64,000 nt of DNA from Chloroflexus aurantiacus J-10-fl (GTDB lineage: Bacteria; Chloroflexota; Chloroflexia; Chloroflexales; Chloroflexaceae). The stretch's first letter is position 1. The number at the start of each line of letters is the position of its first letter. The stretch lies in contig NC_010175.1 of assembly GCF_000018865.1 (NCBI RefSeq), positions 682,001 to 746,000 on the forward strand, read 5' to 3'. The position numbers and the translations under genes were made by a program. The notes beneath the pieces were generated by a model. The model was not told the DNA's origin and ran no database searches. It worked only from the letters and a program-made list of their open reading frames with translations. Below are positions 27,413 through 39,300 of the stretch, piece after piece.

Positions 27413-30400
27413 GTGATCTTGTGGAGGTTTTGATTACACGATTAGATAGAGTTTGCGCCTTTGGCGAGGATTATGGTTTTTTGGAATTGTCACCAACGAC
27501 GATGACCGGCAAGCAACCGTGTACACATTTCAATCCCCGCGAGGGGATGTTGGGTTTTTGAAGTTGTCTTGAGAATTGGTGGCTGACACTGCCGTTCTGT
27601 TTCGTGTTTCAATCCCCTCGCGGGAGTTTCAATCCCCTCGCGGGGATTTTGGTTTTTTGAAGTCCGCAGACTGACGAGGAATGCGCAGCTGCGGCGTTGG
27701 CCAGTTTCAATCCCCTCGCGGGGATTTTGGTTTTTTGAAGAGAAAGGAGTACACCAATGGCAACCTGGATCAAGACCGACATCGGTTTCAATCCCCTCGC
27801 GGGGATTTTGGTTTTTTGAAGGCAAACCTTGCGGAGTGGATCACTCAGATCACGACTGCACTGTGTTTCAATCCCCTCGCGGGGATTTTGGTTTTTTGAA
27901 GGAAGAGAAGGAGGAGGTGTTCAAGTTTCGCTTTCTAATAGGTTTCAATCCCCTCGCGGGGATTTTGGTTTTTTGAAGCCTGGCCGGCCAGCGGATCGGT
28001 GAACTCCCAGGCCAAAGAGTTTCAATCCCCTCGCGGGGATTTTGGTTTTTTGAAGAGACTGGCAAGACTACGCGCTGTTTCGATATTGGTTTTTAAGTTT
28101 CAATCCCCTCGCGGGGATTTTGGTTTTTTGAAGACGATATTGCGCCGCCCGATAAATTGCTCCCGCGTTGATGTTTCAATCCCCTCGCGGGGATTTTGGT
28201 TTTTTGAAGACATAGGCGGCGTTGGCGTCAAGAATCAGATTGATCGCTTTGTTTCAATCCCCTCGCGGGGATTTTGGTTTTTTGAAGGCGTCTACCAAGA
28301 TTGGCATATAATCCAGTTCCTCGATCGGTTTCAATCCCCTCGCGGGGATTTTGGTTTTTTGAAGTCAGTGCCGACGGCGCAGTTTGGGAACTCGTAGTAT
28401 TTTCGGTTTCAATCCCCTCGCGGGGATTTTGGTTTTTTGAAGAAACGTACTATCGCCTTGGGGTCTGGCTCTGGCGATAAGTTTCAATCCCCTCGCGGGG
28501 ATTTTGGTTTTTTGAAGCAAGAATTAGTGGCGCCAATCGCGAATAGTTGGCACACAGCGTCGTTTCAATCCCCTCGCGGGGATTTTGGTTTTTTGAAGTT
28601 CTGAAAACGGCAGAAGCAATCCTGCGACGTAAATATGGGTTTCAATCCCCTCGCGGGGATTTTGGTTTTTTGAAGTTAGAACGCGCTGTCTTTTGCGGTG
28701 GAAGCGAACTTCTGGTTTCAATCCCCTCGCGGGGATTTTGGTTTTTTGAAGAGACCACCCAACCCGCGCAGAGGAACGTCGGCAATTTGGATGTTTCAAT
28801 CCCCTCGCGGGGATTTTGGTTTTTTGAAGCAGAAATTACTCGTTTGATGGAGGCCGGCGCGGCAGAATATATGAGTTTCAATCCCCTCGCGGGGATTTTG
28901 GTTTTTTGAAGGTTACGGAGTACGAGAATGTCAATCAAGTTTTTCCGGGTTTCAATCCCCTCGCGGGGATTTTGGTTTTTTGAAGGGACGGACGGTGGCG
29001 GGTCGTCACGTCGGGGGTTCGCCTTGGTTTCAATCCCCTCGCGGGGGTTTTGGTTTTTTGAAGGTAGGGGTCGGTGCCGGTATTACGGTTGACCAGCTCG
29101 ATCCGTTTCAATCCCCTCGCGGGGATTTTGGTTTTTTGAAGCAGAACGTCAGTTTTGACCTCAAACACCTCGCGCATCACTTTCCGTTTCAATCCCCTCG
29201 CGGGGATTTTGGTTTTTTGAAGACGACCTTCTATCCGCGCTGGACATCAGCGACAATGTTCAGTTTCAATCCCCTCGCGGGGATTTTGGTTTTTTGAAGT
29301 CACGGTTAACGGACGCCAGTACCTGATTCCGGTCACCCCTCCGGTTTCAATCCCCTCGCGGGGATTTTGGTTTTTTGAAGCGGCAGAGGTTTTGCTCCGC
29401 AAGCGGTTCGGTTGTTTACTCGGTTTCAATCCCCTCGCGGGGATTTTGGTTTTTTGAAGAGTTGGCCAGTTTCTCAGATCACCGTTTGGCCAGCCGCTGC
29501 TAGGTTTCAATCCCCTCGCGGGGATTTTGGTTTTTTGAAGGTAGGTATGGTATTGTTGCGAAAAGCCGCAAACCGGCTCGGTTTCAATCCCCTCGCGGGG
29601 ATTTTGGTTTTTTGAAGTTGGAAGATTGAACAGCGAAAAACAGACTTACGTAAACGAGTTTCAATCCCCTCGCGGGGATTTTGGTTTTTTGAAGGCAATC
29701 GGCGCACCAGGCCGGCTTGACCGGCGGCGTCAGTTTCAATCCCCTCGCGGGGATTTTGGTTTTTTGAAGCCGTTGTCCGCCGCGCCGGAAGCGGCGGCGG
29801 GATCGGCGGGTTTCAATCCCCTCGCGGGGATTTTGGTTTTTTGAAGCACGAGCGCTACATTCTGCGTCTGATCCACCACGATCCCGGGTTTCAATCCCCT
29901 CGCGGGGATTTTGGTTTTTTGAAGGAATCAAACCCTTTCGCGTCATGAGCGCCATGGCTCGTCGCGTTTCAATCCCCTCGCGGGGATTTTGGTTTTTTGA
30001 AGGTTGTTGCGTAGTGTTGGGAGTAGCATTCTTAACTACGTTTCAATCCCCTCGCGGGGATTTTGGTTTTTTGAAGCGGTCGTTGATGTCGACCACCAAC
30101 GTCAGGGGCGATCATGGGTTTCAATCCCCTCGCGGGGATTTTGGTTTTTTGAAGCCGGATCGCGCCCCACTCTTGGGGAAAACAAACTATATGTTTCAAT
30201 CCCCTCGCGGGGATTTTGGTTTTTTGAAGGGTTCCAATGTCGTGTGAACACGCCGTCTTTGCAAGCATGGGTTTCAATCCCCTCGCGGGGATTTTGGTTT
30301 TTTGAAGGTGCACGGCGGGGGTGGCGACCGCTCTCGCCAGTGCTGTGGGTTTCAATCCCCTCGCGGGATTTTGGTTTTTTGAAGTCCGACAAAGCTGTGC

Positions 30401-33400
30401 GGCAGGCGGTGGTCGGAGTATTGGCGTTTCAATCCCCTCGCGGGGATTTTGGTTTTTTGAAGGTCACGAGTTACTGTCGACGAAGACGTACCAGACATCT
30501 TCGGTTTCAATCCCCTCGCGGGGATTTTGGTTTTTTGAAGTGCATGGTTGGCACGCCACATTACAAGTCTTGCGCATTATGTTTCAATCCCCTCGCGGGG
30601 ATTTTGGTTTTTTGAAGCTGCTTCGCGCGCCCATGGCGCCTCGTCATCGCGTATGTTTCAATCCCCTCGCGGGGATTTTGGTTTTTTGAAGAGAAAGACC
30701 GGTAACCCGCTTGCCTTGTTCGACATTTTTGAGTTTCAATCCCCTCGCGGGGATTTTGGTTTTTTGAAGGAATCGCGGAATCGGTTTTTCTGTCGCGCAA
30801 TGCTCGGTTTCAATCCCCTCGCGGGGATTTTGGTTTTTTGAAGCAACCACCGCGCGGCTCGGGGAAATCAATCGCGTTGCGTTTCAATCCCCTCGCGGGG
30901 ATTTTGGTTTTTTGAAGAGACGAGGAATTGTCAGCGCTGGCCGCGCTGATCGCTGCGTTTCAATCCCCTCGCGGGGATTTTGGTTTTTTGAAGTCACTGT
31001 CGCGATGGCAGCACTGAGCTGGCGCTTCGATCTGTTTCAATCCCCTCGCGGGGATTTTGGTTTTTTGAAGTCGTTGCCGTTCCAGCTACCTAATCCGTTT
31101 GCACCGTCGGTTTCAATCCCCTCGCGGGGATTTTGGTTTTTTGAAGCGCTTGGGTGATGAGTGGGTAACGCGGCAGGACGTGGGAGAAGTTTCAATCCCC
31201 TCGCGGGGATTTTGGTTTTTTGAAGTTATGCAACTCAAGCAATTCCCCGCATTGCGGGAATTGCGTTTCAATCCCCTCGCGGGGATTTTGGTTTTTTGAA
31301 GGTACCCGCACCTGCCAGTAAAGAGTAAGTACCGCCGTCATGTTTCAATCCCCTCGCGGGGATTTTGGTTTTTTGAAGTTGCGCTTGCAGTGGCGGAAGA
31401 GTTGGTCGAGGAACGTTGCTGGTTTCAATCCCCTCGCGGGGATTTTGGTTTTTTGAAGAAACACAGACGAGGCGGCGGTCGCGTTTTTCCGACCGTTCTT
31501 GTTTCGATCCCCTCGCGGGGATTTTGGTTTTTTGAAGAAAAGGAGGAGCGGGAGGCACTGACGGCCTTGCAAGCCGCGTTTCAATCCCCTCGCGGGGATT
31601 TTGGTTTTTTGAAGTCTGGGCCGGCAAGCCGTCGAAGGTACGGCTGCCGGAAGGTGTTTCAATCCCCTCGCGGGGATTTTGGTTTTTTGAAGAGTATAGA
31701 CGTAAGAAGCAATCAAACAAAAAAAGGAGTTAAGTTTCAATCCCCTCGCGGGGATTTTGGTTTTTTGAAGCCATCCCGATACCGTCAGAGCCGGCGGCTG
31801 AATAACAGCAGGTGGTTTCAATCCCCTCGCGGGGATTTTGGTTTTTTGAAGCGGGTTGGCAACCGTTCCGCCGCTCGGGCACACTCGCAGAGGTTTCAAT
31901 CCCCTCGCGGGGATTTTGGTTTTTTGAAGTTGGCGAAACATTTGTCGTTGGTCATTTGTCACAATTTCAGTTTCAATCCCCTCGCGGGGATTTTGGTTTT
32001 TTGAAGGTGGATGCTGCGAAGCACATTCGTGGTTGGATGAAGCATAAGTTGTTTCAATCCCCTCGCGGGGATTTTGGTTTTTTGAAGATAATTTTCACCT
32101 GTGTATCAAAATCAACCCGCTTTAACGTTTCAATCCCCTCGCGGGGATTTTGGTTTTTTGAAGCGGGAGAAGTATCGCGAATGAGGAACCGAAATATTTA
32201 GTTTCAATCCCCTCGCGGGGATTTTGGTTTTTTGAAGCCAGATTATCCAGACTAGCGAGGGCTTGATTGTCATTCACGTTTCAATCCCCTCGCGGGGATT
32301 TTGGTTTTTTGAAGGCCGATCTGCTCACGCATCACCAGATGCGCCGCAGTGCCGCTTGGTTTCAATCCCCTCGCGGGGATTTTGGTTTTTTGAAGGAGGA
32401 AAAAATGTACCTTGTTAACCTGTACGGCGATTTTAGTTTCAATCCCCTCGCGGGGATTTTGGTTTTTTGAAGTTGCAACAATATCTCATTCCGGCGGTTG
32501 CGCTGTTGCACCAACCGGTTTCAATCCCCTCGCGGGGATTTTGGTTTTTTGAAGTTAATTGGTCCCGGTGGACGAATGAAGACGACTCCGGATTTGTTTC
32601 AATCCCCTCGCGGGGATTTTGGTTTTTTGAAGAGATTGTCTGCGCGGAAGAAGGCAGCGAACAAGATCAGATTTGTTTCAATCCCCTCGCGGGGATTTTG
32701 GTTTTTTGAAGTGAATTACCGTTACGTCTCTATCATACTACGCTATTTGCGGGTTTCAATCCCCTCGCGGGGATTTTGGTTTTTTGAAGGTCACGTATTG
32801 CGCATCTGCATTTGGTATGACCGTCACCGAGTTTCAATCCCCTCGCGGGGATTTTGGTTTTTTGAAGCGATTACGGCGGTGGCGGCGAATGATCGCGGCA
32901 TTGTTGACGTTTCAATCCCCTCGCGGGGATTTTGGTTTTTTGAAGTAATAGTAGTCGCCGGTCGGCGTAATGACGCGCAGATAGTAAGTTTCAATCCCCT
33001 CGCGGGGATTTTGGTTTTTTGAAGACAATTAGCAGAGGCGCGAAAACAACAAACGGAAGTAGTTACGTTTCAATCCCCTCGCGGGGATTTTGGTTTTTTG
33101 AAGCGCTAATATTGGAAAATACAATAATCGCGATATAGAGCAGGTTTCAATCCCCTCGCGGGGATTTTGGTTTTTTGAAGAAGTTGTCGGGTTGGGCAAC
33201 GATCCTGACAACCTTCGCTTTTCGGTTTCAATCCCCTCGCGGGGATTTTGGTTTTTTGAAGCCAAGAATAAGATTGTTCGTGTACGCCGGCAATTGCATA
33301 TATGCAAGTTTCAATCCCCTCGCGGGGATTTTGGTTTTTTGAAGGAATAACCGGTGTTTTTCCTAGAAAAAAAGCCCTGACATTTTGTTTCAATCCCCTC

Positions 33401-33935
33401 GCGGGGATTTTGGTTTTTTGAAGGCAAGCAGAAGCTGAGCGAATGGCGCGATTGCAAGCAGAGTTTCAATCCCCTCGCGGGGATTTTGGTTTTTTGAAGC
33501 GAAGTTCTTGCGCAACAACGCCCGATTCATCTGTTGGGCGGGTTTCAATCCCCTCGCGGGGATTTTGGTTTTTTGAAGCGGTGTTCTCTCCGTGCATCCA
33601 GGTCCAGTTGACAACGTGGAGTTTCAATCCCCTCGCGGGGATTTTGGTTTTTTGAAGTCGCGCAATCGGGAAATGCCAGCCGGCGACTGCACAGGTTTTG
33701 AGTTTCAATCCCCTCGCGGGGATTTTGGTTTTTTGAAGACCCATTTATTGTGGCCCTCACGGACCACCCAGATGAACTCGTTTCAATCCCCTCGCGGGGA
33801 TTTTGGTTTTTTGAAGATACGCGCTTACTCATCAATTCGAGTTGTTGATATAACTCTGTTTCAATCCCCTCGCGGGGATTTTGGTTTTTTGAAGGTGCTG
33901 CAAAGAAGCGCGATAAGGATAAAAAGATAAATAAT

Positions 33936-34202
33936 GTTTCAATCCCCTCGCGGGGATTTTGGTTTTTTGAAGGGCGAAAATGCGTGGGATGATATGGCGC
34001 GTCTCTGTCGTGCCGTTTCAATCCCCTCGCGGGGATTTTGGTTTTTTGAAGCCTTTACCGACGATCATTACCAAAACCCGTTGGCGTCTGTTTCAATCCC
34101 CTCGCGGGGATTTTGGTTTTTTGAAGCCGCACTGACGGCAACGGCAAGCGCGCAGTTACTTTCATGTTTCAATCCCCTCGCGGGGATTTTGGTTTTTTGA
34201 AG
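33936..34202. repeat. Three-spacer block, first copy of a duplication
   Basis: These 267 bp (four repeats and three spacers) are identical to 36118-36384. The spacers begin GGCGAAAATGCGTGGGATGA, CCTTTACCGACGATCATTAC and CCGCACTGACGGCAACGGCA. The flanking spacers differ, so the block was copied inside the array. Confidence 0.95.
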
Positions 34203-36117
34203 GCCCGTTCGCAACCAGGAAGGAGGCGATTGCGGACGCAATGTTTCAATCCCCTCGCGGGGATTTTGGTTTTTTGAAGCGAGTACCACATTGTCGGGGA
34301 TGAGACCCGCGCGAGGGTTGGTTTCAATCCCCTCGCGGGGATTTTGGTTTTTTGAAGCGCAGTAATCTGTGCTTCAACGATCTTTAGCTGATCCTTTGTT
34401 TCAATCCCCTCGCGGGGATTTTGGTTTTTTGAAGAAACCAAATGACCGGCGGCTTCAACACTTACCGTATTGGCCAGTTTCAATCCCCTCGCGGGGATTT
34501 TGGTTTTTTGAAGTGGATTACAACCGCTGGCTGGCGGCGGTGTGGGCCGTTCGTTTCAATCCCCTCGCGGGGATTTTGGTTTTTTGAAGGTAGACGAGGC
34601 CGATGACGGCGACTGGCTGTTGTATCTTTCGGTTTCAATCCCCTCGCGGGGATTTTGGTTTTTTGAAGTTGGTGGATCAGCGCAATATTAAGCGTTCGCC
34701 GCTCATTTACCGGTTTCAATCCCCTCGCGGGGATTTTGGTTTTTTGAAGCTATAGCATAGGAGGCGATCTATGGCAACACGCGAAGAGTGGGTTTCAATC
34801 CCCTCGCGGGGATTTTGGTTTTTTGAAGCAACGCGAATGCCGACGGTGGCGAGAATGGCGGATAGTGTTCGTTTCAATCCCCTCGCGGGGATTTTGGTTT
34901 TTTGAAGCCGTCTCGACGGTGAACGACCACTCCTGAATACCGTTGAGTTTCAATCCCCTCGCGGGGATTTTGGTTTTTTGAAGCGAAGAGGTGTTGAAAG
35001 CGGCGGGGATTGAGGTTCAATTTAGGTTTCAATCCCCTCGCGGGGATTTTGGTTTTTTGAAGCAATAAGATAATGGATGCTGACGCGCGAAGCGGGATTG
35101 GTCGTTTCAATCCCCTCGCGGGGATTTTGGTTTTTTGAAGCCACGTCACAGCGACAGATCGTGACATCGACGGTATCGGTGCGTTTCAATCCCCTCGCGG
35201 GGATTTTGGTTTTTTGAAGCGACAGCCGGCGCGGTTGGCATCGCGGCAGCGCTTGTTGTGTTTCAATCCCCTCGCGGGGATTTTGGTTTTTTGAAGGGAT
35301 AAATGCGTATTTTAGATAACAATCCAGCGCTGTTTGGTTTCAATCCCCTCGCGGGGATTTTGGTTTTTTGAAGGTGACTTTGAGGCCGGCTTACTTCGGT
35401 TTCGCGCCGTCGCCGGTTTCAATCCCCTCGCGGGGATTTTGGTTTTTTGAAGCAGACGCGCCATCGCCCCCGCCGAGCGCGCCGAGCGTAGAGGTTTCAA
35501 TCCCCTCGCGGGGATTTTGGTTTTTTGAAGGAAGCAAACGCAGGTCGAGCAAGGCACGCAGGTTGAGAGTTTCAATCCCCTCGCGGGGATTTTGGTTTTT
35601 TGAAGCGGGGAGTGGGTCGAACTCCCCGGTGAATGGTGGCGGTTTGAGGTTTCAATCCCCTCGCGGGGATTTTGGTTTTTTGAAGACGTGGCCGGAAACC
35701 ATCCGCCGCGTTATTCTCGGCGCGCAGTTTCAATCCCCTCGCGGGGATTTTGGTTTTTTGAAGGTACCGACGTAAGTTATCTACGTCCATGGCCCACGTG
35801 TAATGTTTCAATCCCCTCGCGGGGATTTTGGTTTTTTGAAGCACACAACCAACAACGCAGAAAGGTGGGGAATGGTAGTGCGGTTTCAATCCCCTCGCGG
35901 GGATTTTGGTTTTTTGAAGGCCAGCACTTTTTGCCGACCTTGAAAGCTTGGCAGGTACGTTTCAATCCCCTCGCGGGGATTTTGGTTTTTTGAAGCTGGC
36001 CAACGTCCGCAACGCAGCCCGACAACGGCGATAGTGTTTCAATCCCCTCGCGGGGATTTTGGTTTTTTGAAGTCAGACAGTGTGCGCACTGTTGACAAAA
36101 AATTGCTCGAAAATTGC

Positions 36118-36384
36118 GTTTCAATCCCCTCGCGGGGATTTTGGTTTTTTGAAGGGCGAAAATGCGTGGGATGATATGGCGCGTCTCTGTCGTGCCGTTT
36201 CAATCCCCTCGCGGGGATTTTGGTTTTTTGAAGCCTTTACCGACGATCATTACCAAAACCCGTTGGCGTCTGTTTCAATCCCCTCGCGGGGATTTTGGTT
36301 TTTTGAAGCCGCACTGACGGCAACGGCAAGCGCGCAGTTACTTTCATGTTTCAATCCCCTCGCGGGGATTTTGGTTTTTTGAAG
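36118..36384. repeat. Three-spacer block, second copy
   Basis: Second copy of the 33936-34202 block, 28 repeats further along in window coordinates. No mismatch was seen by eye. Confidence 0.95.
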
Positions 36385-39300
36385 TTTTCGAGTTGAGGAC
36401 GACACCGAATAAATAGATAAAAATACAAGTTTCAATCCCCTCGCGGGGATTTTGGTTTTTTGAAGATGATGTGAGCAACGAAGGAAATCCAGCAAAGAAA
36501 GGAAGGAGTTTCAATCCCCTCGCGGGGATTTTGGTTTTTTGAAGAACAAGAAAGGAGTTAACTATGAAGAAGATCAACTGGTACGTGTTTCAATCCCCTC
36601 GCGGGGATTTTGGTTTTTTGAAGTAGCACAAATTGATCGGTTTCGGTGACAACGTTTCTGACGAGTTTCAATCCCCTCGCGGGGATTTTGGTTTTTTGAA
36701 GGCTAAAGGGGGGGACTTACGTATGGGTTTTTCGAGAAGGCCCCCGGTTTCAATCCCCTCGCGGGGATTTTGGTTTTTTGAAGTCGACGGTTTCTCGCCG
36801 CGCTGCGTTGTCGCGTATTGCAACGTTTCAATCCCCTCGCGGGGATTTTGGTTTTTTGAAGTGGTTTAAACAGTTAGGCGCGAAAAGCACGGGACGGTTT
36901 AGTAGTGTTTCAATCCCCTCGCGGGGATTTTGGTTTTTTGAAGACAACGCAGCGTTTTCATTGCGCAGTTTGTGCAGCGCACTGCGTAGTTTCAATCCCC
37001 TCGCGGGGATTTTGGTTTTTTGAAGGCCAAACCAGTAACCAAACAAGAAAGGAGAACAGAAATGTACGTTTCAATCCCCTCGCGGGGATTTTGGTTTTTT
37101 GAAGGCGGCGCAAATGCACTTTGTAATTAGGCAACTCGAATACGTAGTGTTTCAATCCCCTCGCGGGGATTTTGGTTTTTTGAAGCAATAAAGAGCATGG
37201 TATCGTCAGGCGCGCCGTGCTCAACGTTTCAATCCCCTCGCGGGGATTTTGGTTTTTTGAAGATCCTGTTCGCGGTCTGGCGCAAACAGATGGAGATCGC
37301 GTTTCAATCCCCTCGCGGGGATTTTGGTTTTTTGAAGGCCGTATGCGTCGATAACCGATGCAAACAGTAGTAATTCCCCGTTTCAATCCCCTCGCGGGGA
37401 TTTTGGTTTTTTGAAGTGGTATTGACAACGTGACACGAGTATGCTATAGTATAGTCAACGTTTCAATCCCCTCGCGGGGATTTTGGTTTTTTGAAGACAC
37501 CGGAACCCACTGTTTTGTTTCCGGGTCTTGCGCGATCCAGTTTCAATCCCCTCGCGGGGATTTTGGTTTTTTGAAGACGCTACAAGCAGTGTCTACAGTA
37601 CATACCGCGCTGTCCACAACGTTTCAATCCCCTCGCGGGGATTTTGGTTTTTTGAAGATAGGTGGACGGCGCCGGTGGGTGGACGGCGGATATTATGTGG
37701 GTTTCAATCCCCTCGCGGGGATTTTGGTTTTTTGAAGTGACCCAACCCGCGCTGGCTTTCGCCTCCAGCGCCTTAATCGCGTTTCAATCCCCTCGCGGGG
37801 ATTTTGGTTTTTTGAAGCTGGCGTTTCGATTGATATTGAGGGGTTTGCGTTGTTCGGAAGTTTCAATCCCCTCGCGGGGATTTTGGTTTTTTGAAGACGA
37901 GGGAAGGAAACGAAGCGAATGTTTCGAGCATGTTAGTTTCAATCCCCTCGCGGGGATTTTGGTTTTTTGAAGCGCCCGGCTCGGCGAGCGTCCATGGATC
38001 GGCAGGCATAGCAGGAGGTTTCAATCCCCTCGCGGGGATTTTGGTTTTTTGAAGGGAATACTTCATGGCGTATGAGGGGAGGTAGCATGAATTACAGTTT
38101 CAATCCCCTCGCGGGGATTTTGGTTTTTTGAAGTTACTGTCGCCGTCGACAGCGACGGCGATATCTACGAAATCGCGCGTTTCAATCCCCTCGCGGGGAT
38201 TTTGGTTTTTTGAAGCAACTTACATGGGCATGCTCGAGCCGCCAGCTTTATGGCGTTTCAATCCCCTCGCGGGGATTTTGGTTTTTTGAAGACACAGTTG
38301 CCGGTGTCGTTCGGCTCATTTTTGAAACTTGGGTTTCAATCCCCTCGCGGGGATTTTGGTTTTTTGAAGGTACCTGCTCGTGCTTTGGGGCGTGACAGGG
38401 TTGCTTGCTGCGTTTCAATCCCCTCGCGGGGATTTTGGTTTTTTGAAGACCAATTGCGTCGATCCGGCTCACGACTGTGAAACCATCCGGTTTCAATCCC
38501 CTCGCGGGGATTTTGGTTTTTTGAAGGGAAAACGCGGGAGTGATCCCGCGACGAGTAACATCGTTGTTTCAATCCCCTCGCGGGGATTTTGGTTTTTTGA
38601 AGCGACATGGCGTGGCGAGTAGCTATCAGCATTCATGCAACGTTAGGTTTCAATCCCCTCGCGGGGATTTTGGTTTTTTGAAGGTAGGGTATCGCTGGGG
38701 GAGACCGCAGCACATCGTTGACGTTTCAATCCCCTCGCGGGGATTTTGGTTTTTTGAAGGCGACAATTGACACCGACGGAACGGAGCGCGGTTGCCGAAA
38801 GTTTCAATCCCCTCGCGGGGATTTTGGTTTTTTGAAGCTGCTTCATCCGCTTTTCCTTCCGCCTCCGCTTCCGCTATCGTTTCAATCCCCTCGCGGGGAT
38901 TTTGGTTTTTTGAAGTCACGCAAATAGTCGCTCGGCGACACGCTGAAACGCCGGGTTTCAATCCCCTCGCGGGGATTTTGGTTTTTTGAAGTTCGCAGCA
39001 ATTGCGTCAATCAGGTCGTCACGCAAATCGCGTTTCAATCCCCTCGCGGGGATTTTGGTTTTTTGAAGCATCTGCTCAGCGCAGTTCAGCATACTGCGCA
39101 GCAGCGAGCAGGTTTCAATCCCCTCGCGGGGATTTTGGTTTTTTGAAGTTACATTGGGTACCAACAGAGGCCTTTTTGCCGTGGCTACGTTTCAATCCCC
39201 TCGCGGGGATTTTGGTTTTTTGAAGCCCCAGGGGTGGGACTATGTGTACGTCGGGACCCCTCTTATGAGGTTTCAATCCCCTCGCGGGGATTTTGGTTTT

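Noticed and set aside
27451-27700. Possibility that the leader is at the left end of the array
   Set aside because: The repeats there are degenerate, the repeat ends ATTGAAAC only on the minus strand, and cas1-cas2 lie at the right end. All three place the leader at 49165.
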